Of a stretch of 33,801 nucleotides of DNA, positions 8,611-16,120 are shown piece after piece. Made by a program: the position numbers and the translations under genes. Source of the DNA: an uncultured Collinsella sp. GTDB lineage: Bacteria; Actinomycetota; Coriobacteriia; Coriobacteriales; Coriobacteriaceae. The stretch's first letter is position 1. Every line of letters starts with the position of its first letter. The notes beneath the pieces were generated by a model. That model searched no databases and was not told the DNA's origin. It saw only the letters and a list, made by a program, of their open reading frames with translations. The stretch covers positions 1 through 33,801 of the forward strand of contig CAAFEX010000025.1 of NCBI GenBank assembly GCA_900762015.1. Reading direction: 5' to 3'.

Positions 8611-11490
8611 ATGTCTGATTCTTCTATCGTTATTCGCGGCGCTCGTGAGCACAACCTCCGTGATATCGATGTTTCCATTCCGCGTGACCAACTCGTGGTC
8701 ATTACCGGTCTTTCTGGCTCGGGCAAGAGTTCGCTGGCATTTGACACTATCTATGCCGAGGGCCAGCGTCGATACGTCGAGAGTCTTTCGAGCTATGCGC
8801 GCCAGTTCTTGGGCCAGATGGACAAACCCGACTTGGATTCAATCGACGGCCTTTCGCCGGCGGTGTCGATCGACCAAAAGACGACGTCTAAAAACCCTCG
8901 CTCGACGGTTGGCACCGTAACCGAGATTTATGACTATCTGCGCCTGCTGTTCGCCCGTGTGGGCACTCCGCACTGTCCCGAATGCGGCCGCGTCATTGAG
9001 CGTCAGACGACCGACCAGGTTGCCGACAAGGTCTTGGCGGCGGGGGAGGGCCGTCGCGCGTTTGTGCTGGCACCGGTGGTGCGCGGGCGAAAAGGCGAGT
9101 ACACCAAACTGTTTGAGGACCTTCGCGCCGAGGGCTTTAGCCGCGTGCGTGTCGACGGTGAAGTGCGCTCGCTCGACGATCCGATCGATCTGGACAAGAA
9201 GTTCAAGCACGATATCGAGGTCGTGGTCGATCGCATCGTGATCCGTGAGAACTCTCTGGGCCGTATCGCCGAGTCTGTTGAGCAGGCGACCGCGCTGGCT
9301 CACGGCAATGTAAACGTGTACATGCTGCCCGATCGTGATGCTCCCGAGGGGACCGAGGGCGAGCTGCTGGAGTATTCGTTGGCCTTGGCGTGCCCGGAGC
9401 ATGGTCACTCCATTGACGATCTTCAGCCGCGTGATTTTTCGTTCAACGCTCCCTATGGCGCATGTCCTGAGTGCGACGGCCTGGGCTTTAAGAAAACCGT
9501 TGATGCCGAGGCGCTGATCGAGGACCCCTCGAAGTCCATTGCCGACGGAGTCTTTGGTAGCCTGTTTGGCAATTCGAACTACTATCCGCAGATTTTTGCT
9601 GCGGTCTGCAAACACTTTAAGGTGAGCACCGATACGCCGTGGGAGGATTTGCCCCCTCGCGTGCGTCGTGCATTCTTGGATGGCCTGGGCGATACGAAGA
9701 TCTCGGTCGACTACCAAAAGCTCGACGGACGTCGCAGCCAGTGGGATACCAAGTTTTCGGGCGTTCGCAACATCCTGTACGAACGCTATACCGAGACGAC
9801 GAACGAGAACACCAAGGCGCGCTTGGAGAAGTACATTCGCGAGGAACCGTGCTCGAGCTGCCACGGCGCTCGTTTGCGCCCTGAGATGCTCGCCGTCACC
9901 GTGGGTGGCAAGTCCATTTACGAGGTTTGTTGCCTGTCGTGCCGTGAGTCGCTCGAGTTTTTTGAGGGCCTGGAGCTCACCGAGCGCCAACAGTTTATCG
10001 GCGGGCGCATCGTCAAGGAAATCCTGGAGCGCTTGCGTTTTCTGGTCGATGTTGGACTCGACTATCTGACGCTCGATCGTGCCTCGGCGACGCTTTCTGG
10101 TGGCGAGGCACAGCGTATTCGCCTGGCAACGCAGATCGGCGCGGGTCTCATGGGCGTGCTCTATATTCTGGACGAGCCCTCGATCGGTCTTCATCAGCGT
10201 GACAACGAGCGCCTGATCAAGACGCTCGAGCGCCTGCGCGATATCGGCAATACCGTTATCGTCGTCGAACACGACGAGGATACAATCCGTGCCGCCGATT
10301 ACGTGATCGACATGGGGCCCGGCGCCGGCGTCAACGGCGGACACGTAGTCGCGGCGGGAACGCCTGCCGATATCATGGCGTGTCCTGAGTCGATGACGGG
10401 CGCTTATCTGACCGGCAAACGAATGATCCGGGTGCCTGATGAACGGCGCAAGCCCGGTCGCGGCTGCCTTAAAATTACGGGCGCTCGAGCCAACAACCTC
10501 AAAAACGTTACTGCCAAGATCGAGTTTGGTACGCTTACGGTTGTTACCGGCGTGTCGGGATCGGGCAAGAGCTCCCTGGTTACCGACACCATTGCGCCTG
10601 CCCTTACGAACGCCATTCACCGTTCGACGCGCCCTGTGGGTCCGTATAAGAAAATCGAGGGCATCGAGTGTATCGATAAGGTTATCGATATCGACCAGTC
10701 GCCGATTGGCCGCACGCCGCGTTCCAACCCTGCTACCTATATCGGCCTGTGGGATGATCTTCGCGCGCTGTTTGCGAGCACGCCGGAGTCGAAGGCGCGC
10801 GGCTACTCGCCGGGTCGTTTCTCCTTTAATGTGAGTGGCGGGCGCTGTGAGGCGTGCAAGGGCGACGGACAGATCAAGATCGAGATGCACTTCCTTCCCG
10901 ATATCTACGTTCCTTGCGAAGTTTGCGGCGGTAAACGCTACAACCGCGAGACACTCGAGGTCACCTACCGTGGCAAGACCATCTCGGACGTACTTGACAT
11001 GAGCGTGGCCGAGGCACTGGCTTTCTTTGGGAATATCCCGCAGATCAAGCGAAAGCTCCAGACGCTGTACGATGTAGGCTTGGGCTACGTGAGCCTGGGC
11101 CAGCCCGCCACGACGCTTTCGGGCGGCGAGGCACAGCGTGTGAAACTCGCCAAGGAGCTTCATCGACGCCAGACGGGCAAGACGTTCTATATTTTGGACG
11201 AGCCGACGACCGGCCTTCATTTTGAGGACGTCCGCCAGCTGCTCGATGTGCTGCAGCGCTTGGTCGATGCGGGCAACACAGTGCTGGTGATTGAACACAA
11301 CCTTGATGTCATCAAGGTTGCCGACCGCCTGATCGATATGGGTCCCGAGGGCGGTAACGGCGGCGGAACCGTCGTGGTTTCGGGCACACCGGAGCAGGTT
11401 GCGGACTGTCCGCAGAGTTATACGGGCCAGTTTTTGGCGCCGTTGCTGAGGCGTGACCGGGAGCGTCAAGCTCAACTTGATGCTCAATAA
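8611..11490 (+). CDS. uvrA: UvrABC system protein A (damage-recognition ATPase)
   Basis: UvrA is the dimeric ABC-type ATPase that scans DNA for lesions and loads UvrB. The 959-aa product has both nucleotide sites: Walker A GLSGSGKSS near residue 33 and GVSGSGKSS near residue 647, two LSGGEAQR signatures, and Walker B ILDEPSIGLH and ILDEPTTGLH. Zinc modules are visible: a Cys/His cluster with ACPEHGH and CPECDGLG around residues 260-295, and CEACKGDG ... CEVCGG near residues 750-775. The start is ATG 8611, with AAGGAG 5 nt upstream plus a second AGGAGG at 8593-8598; upstream in-frame codons lack support. The gene is divergent from the LTA-synthase-like gene and may be SOS-controlled. Confidence 0.98.
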   Translation: MSDSSIVIRGAREHNLRDIDVSIPRDQLVVITGLSGSGKSSLAFDTIYAEGQRRYVESLSSYARQFLGQMDKPDLDSIDGLSPAVSIDQKTTSKNPRSTVGTVTEIYDYLRLLFARVGTPHCPECGRVIERQTTDQVADKVLAAGEGRRAFVLAPVVRGRKGEYTKLFEDLRAEGFSRVRVDGEVRSLDDPIDLDKKFKHDIEVVVDRIVIRENSLGRIAESVEQATALAHGNVNVYMLPDRDAPEGTEGELLEYSLALACPEHGHSIDDLQPRDFSFNAPYGACPECDGLGFKKTVDAEALIEDPSKSIADGVFGSLFGNSNYYPQIFAAVCKHFKVSTDTPWEDLPPRVRRAFLDGLGDTKISVDYQKLDGRRSQWDTKFSGVRNILYERYTETTNENTKARLEKYIREEPCSSCHGARLRPEMLAVTVGGKSIYEVCCLSCRESLEFFEGLELTERQQFIGGRIVKEILERLRFLVDVGLDYLTLDRASATLSGGEAQRIRLATQIGAGLMGVLYILDEPSIGLHQRDNERLIKTLERLRDIGNTVIVVEHDEDTIRAADYVIDMGPGAGVNGGHVVAAGTPADIMACPESMTGAYLTGKRMIRVPDERRKPGRGCLKITGARANNLKNVTAKIEFGTLTVVTGVSGSGKSSLVTDTIAPALTNAIHRSTRPVGPYKKIEGIECIDKVIDIDQSPIGRTPRSNPATYIGLWDDLRALFASTPESKARGYSPGRFSFNVSGGRCEACKGDGQIKIEMHFLPDIYVPCEVCGGKRYNRETLEVTYRGKTISDVLDMSVAEALAFFGNIPQIKRKLQTLYDVGLGYVSLGQPATTLSGGEAQRVKLAKELHRRQTGKTFYILDEPTTGLHFEDVRQLLDVLQRLVDAGNTVLVIEHNLDVIKVADRLIDMGPEGGNGGGTVVVSGTPEQVADCPQSYTGQFLAPLLRRDRERQAQLDAQ

Positions 11491-11510
11491 ATAGGCGATT
11501 CAGTTTATGG

Positions 11511-11550
11511 GCGCCATCGACTCCTTGTGATTCGATGGCGCTTGCTGTGC
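11511..11550 (+). terminator. Possible terminator after uvrA
   Basis: A perfect 10-bp stem (GCGCCATCGA, 11511-11520, with TCGATGGCGC, 11532-11541) is followed only by TTGCTGT, so termination would be weak. Confidence 0.4.
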
Positions 11551-11579
11551 CGAAGTGACGTATGCAGCCGAATTGGACA

Positions 11580-11585
11580 TATACT
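11580..11585 (+). promoter_or_regulatory. Candidate -10 box upstream of ybaK
   Basis: TATACT lies 37 bp before the ybaK ATG. The -35 region is poor (GTGACG about 19 bp upstream). It would serve ybaK-murJ and perhaps uvrC. Confidence 0.35.
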
Positions 11586-11622
11586 TAATCCTTGCGTCCG
11601 AATGCGAGGGAAAGGATATGTC

Positions 11623-12123
11623 ATGGCAAAGGCTGTAAAGACGCCAAAAACCAATGCGATGCGCGAGCTGGAAAGCGCCGGCATTTCCTATGTTCTACAT
11701 ACGTACGAAGACGATGGCGATGAGTCGGTGGGCCTGGGGGTCGCGATTTCGGAGCAGCTTGGCGAGGAGCCCGGTCAAGGATTTAAGACTTTGGTCTGTG
11801 TGACACCGTCCAACGACTATGTTGTGTGCTGCATCCCTGTTGCCGACGAGCTCGATTTAAAGTCCGCCGCGCGTGCCGCTGGGGAGAAGTCCTTGGCCAT
11901 GATGCATGTGAAGGATTTGCTTGCAGCGACTGGCTACGTTCGCGGCGGCTGCAGCCCGGTCGGTATGAAAAAACGCTACCGGACGCTTATTGATGAGACA
12001 TGTGTCCTTTGGGATACCATTTTTATTTCGGGAGGCAAGCGTGGTTATCAGCTCGAGCTTGCACCCGATGATTTAATTGCATTTTGCGGGGCGACGGTTG
12101 CCGCGATTACGAGAGAGGACTGA
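11623..12123 (+). CDS. ybaK: YbaK/EbsC-type Cys-tRNA(Pro) deacylase
   Basis: This 166-aa protein is a stand-alone aminoacyl-tRNA editing domain of the YbaK/EbsC family, which hydrolyses Cys wrongly attached to tRNA(Pro). The family pattern is clear: the conserved early TYEDDG segment, FKTLVC, and the GYVRGGCSPVGMKK stretch containing the substrate-pocket Gly-Gly-Cys-Ser-Pro. Full-length for the family (about 155-165 aa). The ATG at 11623 has AAGGA with a 6-nt spacer; the frame upstream to 11527 overlaps the promoter and is unlikely to be coding. It is followed by murJ after 3 nt, so the two are probably co-transcribed. Confidence 0.93.
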   Translation: MAKAVKTPKTNAMRELESAGISYVLHTYEDDGDESVGLGVAISEQLGEEPGQGFKTLVCVTPSNDYVVCCIPVADELDLKSAARAAGEKSLAMMHVKDLLAATGYVRGGCSPVGMKKRYRTLIDETCVLWDTIFISGGKRGYQLELAPDDLIAFCGATVAAITRED

Positions 12124-12126
12124 GCG

Positions 12127-13809
12127 ATGCCGCAGGAAGAATTGAAGCGCGGAGCTCATTTTGCAAAAGAATCTGCGCCTCAGACACCCTCATCCGAAGC
12201 TTCTTCGTCGCGAGATGACACTGACGACATGGGCTCGTCGGACTACTCCACGGTTGGTCGTTCTGCCGGGCTTATGACCATCCTGACTATCGTGTCTCGC
12301 GTCACCGGTTTTATCCGCACGTGGGCAATGGCGGCCGCTATCGGCATGTCGCTGCTCTCGTCCTCCTATCAGGTCGCCAACAACCTGCCCAATATGCTCT
12401 ACGAACTCGTGATGGGCGGCATGCTCGTGACGGCGTTTTTGCCCGTGTACATGGGCGTGAGGCGTGAGCAGGGTCGCGAGGCCTCGAACGAGTACGTGGG
12501 CAACCTGCTCGGCATTCTGCTTTTAGTGCTGGGTGGCATTTCGTTGCTGGGGACCGTGTTCGCCCCGGGCTTTATCTGGACGCAATCGTTCCTTTCGGGT
12601 GACGGCGGCAGCATGGATACCGCTGCGTTCATGTTCCGTTTCTTTGCCATCCAGATTCTGTTTTATGGTTTGGGCTCGGTGTTCTCGGGCGTTCTCAACG
12701 CACACCGCGACTACTTCTGGTCGACGTTTGCCCCGGTCCTCAACAATGTGATCGTCATTGCGAGCTTTATGGGTTTTGCGCCCGTGTCCGCACAGTTTGG
12801 CGAACGTGCCGGCATCATCTTGATTGCGGCCGGTACGACCCTCGGTGTCTTTGTTCAGATGGCATGTCAGATTCCCGCGCTTGGCAAGCACGGCGTGCAT
12901 CCCCATATCCATATCGACTTTAAGGACCCCGCGCTGCGCCAGACGATTGCGCTCGGTATCCCGACGCTGCTCGCCACGGTGTGCATGTTTGTCTCGACTT
13001 CTATCACCAACGCTGCCGCGCTGGTGGTCCAGCCCGAGACGGGTCCTTCCGTCATCGCCTATGCGCGCCTGTGGTACACGCTGCCCTACGCGCTGATTGC
13101 CGCCTCGCTTTCGACGGCGCTCTATACCGAGCTCTCTCATGACGCACAGGAGAAGGATTACGACAGCGTTCGCACGGGCATTTCGCGTGGCGTCGCCCAG
13201 ATGCTGTTCTTCCTGATTCCGTTCGCACTGTACCTGATTGTCTTCGCACGTCCGCTCAATATGATCTACTGTGCTGGCAAGTTCGATGAATCCGGCGTGG
13301 CGCTGGTGTCCGAGTACCTTGTCTACCTGGCGCTCTCGCTGCCGCTCTACGGCGTGGTCGTGTTGATGCAGAAGAGCTTCTCTGCCTTGCTCGACATGAA
13401 GCCCTATAGCCGCTATTGCCTGTATTCCGCCATCGGCCAGGCCGGCTCGGTTCTGCTGTTTGGCGTTGTGCTGGGCTTCGGTATGCCGGCAATCGCGCTT
13501 TCGTATGTCGTCGACTACGTGATCTTGGTCGGCTGTTCGCTGTGGTGGCTGCGTCGTCGCCTGCGTGGCCTTCAGGTCAAATCTATCCTACATGGCGGTT
13601 TCTTTGGCCTTTTGCTCGGTGGCCTAGGTGCTGCCGCAGGCGCCGGCGTCATGTGGGCGCTTGAACACTTTGTCGGGGCACTTGGCGGCTCGATTCTGAT
13701 TACTCTTGGCTACGTTTGCGTTGCGGGTGTCGCCTCGCTTGTTGTTACCTTTGGCCTTGCCGTCGTCCTTAAGATGCCCGAGGTCTCGGCGCTGCTTCGT
13801 CGCAAGTAG
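12127..13809 (+). CDS. murJ: MurJ/MviN lipid II flippase
   Basis: This 560-aa polytopic membrane protein belongs to the MurJ/MviN branch of the MOP exporter superfamily, which flips lipid II for peptidoglycan synthesis. A polar, Ser/Asp-rich N-terminal tail of about 40 residues precedes the core. The core starts with the family motif LTIVSRVTGFIRTW and NNLPNMLYELVMGGML, and continues through roughly 14 hydrophobic segments to the C-terminus. The start is ATG 12127, preceded by GAGAGGA, 3 nt after ybaK. The N-terminal tail is longer than in E. coli MurJ; cytoplasmic extensions are common in actinobacterial MurJ proteins. The uvrC start directly abuts its stop codon. Confidence 0.95.
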   Translation: MPQEELKRGAHFAKESAPQTPSSEASSSRDDTDDMGSSDYSTVGRSAGLMTILTIVSRVTGFIRTWAMAAAIGMSLLSSSYQVANNLPNMLYELVMGGMLVTAFLPVYMGVRREQGREASNEYVGNLLGILLLVLGGISLLGTVFAPGFIWTQSFLSGDGGSMDTAAFMFRFFAIQILFYGLGSVFSGVLNAHRDYFWSTFAPVLNNVIVIASFMGFAPVSAQFGERAGIILIAAGTTLGVFVQMACQIPALGKHGVHPHIHIDFKDPALRQTIALGIPTLLATVCMFVSTSITNAAALVVQPETGPSVIAYARLWYTLPYALIAASLSTALYTELSHDAQEKDYDSVRTGISRGVAQMLFFLIPFALYLIVFARPLNMIYCAGKFDESGVALVSEYLVYLALSLPLYGVVVLMQKSFSALLDMKPYSRYCLYSAIGQAGSVLLFGVVLGFGMPAIALSYVVDYVILVGCSLWWLRRRLRGLQVKSILHGGFFGLLLGGLGAAAGAGVMWALEHFVGALGGSILITLGYVCVAGVASLVVTFGLAVVLKMPEVSALLRRK

Positions 13810-15756
13810 GTGCGCGTGGCCGGTCACGACAACATACCAACGCTTGCCGAGCAGGTTTCGCGCGTTCCCACACAGCCCGGATGCTACCTTTGGAAGGATG
13901 CCAAGGGCGATGTCATCTACGTGGGCAAGGCGAAAAACCTGCGCGCCCGCATGCGTCAATACGTGACACTGCAGGATGAGCGTCAAAAGATCCCGCTGAT
14001 GATGCAGCTGGTGGCGAGCTTTGACTACATCGTTGTCGAAACCGAGCATGAGGCGCTTGTACTCGAGCGCAACCTGATCGGCCAGTACCATCCGTACTTT
14101 AACGTCGACCTCAAGGATGACAAGAGCTACCCCTTTATCGCCATTACAAAGGGCGACCTGTATCCCGCGATCAAATACACGCGTGAGCGTCATAAGCCGG
14201 GAACGCGCTATTTTGGACCCTATACCGATAGCCGTGCGGCACGTGAGACGATAGATACGCTGCGCAAGGTTATCCCCATCTGCTCTGCATCCTGTGCGGA
14301 GTGGCGTCGTTGTCGCCGTACCATCGAGTCCCACAAGGGCGAGGAAGACATCGTCAATATGATTTGCGCACAAAACGGGCGTCCCTGCTTTGACTACCAT
14401 GTCGGGCGCGGCCCGGGTGCGTGTGTCGGCGCGATTTCCCCGGCAGACTATGCCAAGAACGTCAAGCGTGTCGAGCGCTTTTTGTCGGGCCATCGCAAGG
14501 ATGTCGTCGATGAGCTGACCTCCGAGATGACGGATGCCGCCGAGGCGCTCGACTTTGAGCGCGCGGCACGCGTCAAACGTCGTTTGGAGGTCATCAGGGG
14601 TCTGGACGATCGTCAGCAAGTCGTTTTTCCCTCCAGTGTCGATATCGATGTCATCGGGTTCTATCGCGAGGAGACCATCTCCGCCGCTTGCGTCTTCGTC
14701 GTTCGCGAGGGCCGAACAGTTCGCACCTGCGAGTTCATTCTCGACAAGGGTCTTGATGTTGACGAGGAAGAGCTCCAGTCGGGCTTTCTTAAGCGCTATT
14801 ACGACGAGACGGCTGATATTCCAGCTGAGGTCAACCTTTCCGTCGAGCTTGAGGATGCGGAGGCGCTGGGGGAGTGGCTTGCGGGCAAGCGTGAGCGTTC
14901 CTGCCATCTCCATAGGCCGCAGCGTGGCGAAAAGCACCGTCTGCTCGATATGGCATCCAAAAATGCGCGCCATGCCCTCATGCGCTACATGATGCGAACG
15001 GGGTACGCTGACGACCGCACCAATCAAGCGCTCCTGGAGCTCGAAAGTGCGTTGGCGCTGCCATCGCCGCCGTTGCGTATCGAGTGCTTCGATATCTCTA
15101 CACTGCATGGCACCTTTACGGTCGCCTCGATGGTGGTGTTTACCAACGGGCGCGCCGACAAGAGCCAGTACCGTCGTTTTAAAATTCAGGCCGAATTGGA
15201 CGAGGCAAACGACTTCGTGTCGATGTCCGAGGTTTTGGGACGACGCTATGCTCCCGAGCGCATGGCCGACGAGCGCTTTGGCTCGCGCCCCGATTTGCTC
15301 GTTGTCGATGGCGGTAAGCCGCAATTGACCGCTGCGATCAAGCAACTTGAGGCTCTTGGGCTCGATATACCAGTTTGTGGCTTGGCGAAGGCCGACGAGG
15401 AAGTTTTTGTGCCTTGGGACGAGACTCCTGTCGTGCTGCCGACCGGGTCTGCTTCGCTCTATCTAATTAAACAGGTACGCGATGAGTCCCACCGATTTGC
15501 CATCACGTTCCACCGTGAGTTGCGCGATAAAGCCATGACGGTTTCGGTGCTCGATGACGTTCCAGGCGTGGGACCCACCAGAAAACGTGCCCTTATGCGC
15601 CATTTTGGCTCGATGAAGCGTTTGCGCGCGGCGAGCGAGCAAGAGATCGCGAAAGTTCGCGGCATACCTGCCGATGTTGCCAAGGCGGTCCACGAGGCAC
15701 TCGTTGCATGGAATGCCGAGCGCGCCGAGGCGGCGGCTGGCCATTCCGATAGCTAA
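13810..15756 (+). CDS. uvrC: UvrABC system protein C (dual-incision nuclease)
   Basis: UvrC makes both incisions flanking a lesion bound by UvrB. The 648-aa product has an N-terminal GIY-YIG domain (CYLWKD ... VIYVGKAKNLRARM, about residues 18-50), a UVR motif (DFERAARVKRRLE, about residues 244-256), the RNase-H-like nuclease (IECFDIST and LLVVDGGKPQL), and a C-terminal helix-hairpin-helix (VPGVGPTRKRAL). The first GTG (13810) touches the murJ TAG; GTG 13816 is an equally possible start, and neither has a strong SD, which suggests coupling to murJ. The Cys cluster is unusual: after RPC (C193) the normal GRCxxPC reads GRGPGAC (G201, C205), while additional Cys residues occur at 158, 162, 168 and 186. 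Confidence 0.97.
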   Translation: MRVAGHDNIPTLAEQVSRVPTQPGCYLWKDAKGDVIYVGKAKNLRARMRQYVTLQDERQKIPLMMQLVASFDYIVVETEHEALVLERNLIGQYHPYFNVDLKDDKSYPFIAITKGDLYPAIKYTRERHKPGTRYFGPYTDSRAARETIDTLRKVIPICSASCAEWRRCRRTIESHKGEEDIVNMICAQNGRPCFDYHVGRGPGACVGAISPADYAKNVKRVERFLSGHRKDVVDELTSEMTDAAEALDFERAARVKRRLEVIRGLDDRQQVVFPSSVDIDVIGFYREETISAACVFVVREGRTVRTCEFILDKGLDVDEEELQSGFLKRYYDETADIPAEVNLSVELEDAEALGEWLAGKRERSCHLHRPQRGEKHRLLDMASKNARHALMRYMMRTGYADDRTNQALLELESALALPSPPLRIECFDISTLHGTFTVASMVVFTNGRADKSQYRRFKIQAELDEANDFVSMSEVLGRRYAPERMADERFGSRPDLLVVDGGKPQLTAAIKQLEALGLDIPVCGLAKADEEVFVPWDETPVVLPTGSASLYLIKQVRDESHRFAITFHRELRDKAMTVSVLDDVPGVGPTRKRALMRHFGSMKRLRAASEQEIAKVRGIPADVAKAVHEALVAWNAERAEAAAGHSDS

Positions 15757-15848
15757 ACACGAGCCTAAACAACTGATATACATGATTGCGCGATTTTCAA
15801 CCATTTATTTCGCCATGATTGCCTGCTGATTTCGGGTTTTATTAACGC

Positions 15849-15860
15849 TAAAACGTTTGA
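15849..15860. promoter_or_regulatory. LacI-type operator candidate overlapping the nan promoter -35
   Basis: TAAAACGTTTGA contains the central palindrome AAACGTTT (15851-15858) with the CG centre typical of LacI/CcpA-family sites. It overlaps the -35 hexamer at 15857-15862. It matches the gap-upstream palindrome at 11 of 12 positions. Confidence 0.45.
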
Positions 15861-15888
15861 CTAACCCAAGCGAAAACCCTGCTATCCT
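15857..15888 (+). promoter_or_regulatory. Promoter of the sialic-acid (nan) operon
   Basis: The -35 TTGACT (15857-15862) and extended -10 TGC-TATCCT (15880-15888) are 20 bp apart. The spacing is long, but the TG dinucleotide of an extended -10 can compensate. Transcription would start near 15895, giving a leader of about 226 nt. The preceding stretch (15757-15848) is AT-rich and holds only a 9-bp direct repeat (CATGATTGC at 15781 and 15814); no terminator for uvrC is evident there. Confidence 0.5.
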
Positions 15889-15915
15889 GCGGGTTGACGA
15901 AGACTGATATCTCAC

Positions 15916-16010
15916 CTCGCCGATACATACTGTCTGGCGAATCATTTGTCAATGAATTCGGTGAACGGTAGTAAATACCGTTCAAGCGTATGTATGTATC
16001 GGTCGCCGAG
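15916..16010 (+). ncRNA. Structured 5' leader of the nan operon: predicted three-way junction
   Basis: Complementary segments nest as a three-way junction. The closing stem pairs CCGATACATAC (15920-15930) with GTATGTATCGG (15992-16002), extended by CTCG/CGAG (15916-15919/16007-16010) across a 4-nt bulge. Arm two pairs CGAATCATT (15938-15946) with AATGAATTCG (15951-15960) with one bulged A and a TGTC loop. Arm three pairs TGAACGGTA (15962-15970) with TACCGTTCA (15976-15984) around GTAAA. Linkers are 7, 1 and 7 nt. The element lies between the promoter and the first gene. It could be a cis-regulatory RNA, or the individual dyads could be protein operators. I recognise no known riboswitch class. 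Confidence 0.45.
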
Positions 16011-16068
16011 CGCGGCACCTCAGTTGGGTTCGTCGGTAGGTAAGGTATATATCGTCCGCAAGTTGCGC

Positions 16069-16090
16069 GGGGGCACGTCTAGGTGCTCCC
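16069..16090 (+). promoter_or_regulatory. Second leader hairpin before the solute-binding-protein gene
   Basis: GGGGGCAC (16069-16076) pairs with GTGCTCCC (16083-16090) with one G-U pair, 30 nt before the ATG and without a T-tract. The upstream GCACCT (16015-16020) can alternatively pair with AGGTGC (16081-16086), so two exclusive folds are possible. Confidence 0.35.
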
Positions 16091-16120
16091 GAGTAAGATT
16101 CTCTATTGATAGGAGAAGAC

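Noticed and set aside
8839..11487. Long minus-strand open frame (882 codons) opposite uvrA
   Set aside because: It lies antisense to uvrA, which carries all expected motifs; the antisense product shows no recognisable family.
13624..15345. Long minus-strand open frame opposite murJ/uvrC
   Set aside because: Antisense shadow of two well-supported genes; no SD or domain evidence.
15781..15822. 9-bp direct repeat CATGATTGC after uvrC
   Set aside because: Only two copies with 33-bp spacing and no flanking mobile-element features; chance or weak protein site.
15916..16010. tRNA or tRNA-like gene in the nan leader
   Set aside because: The element has only two arms on an 11-bp closing stem, no anticodon arm, no canonical T-loop (GGTTCRANYCC) and no CCA-proximal acceptor layout.
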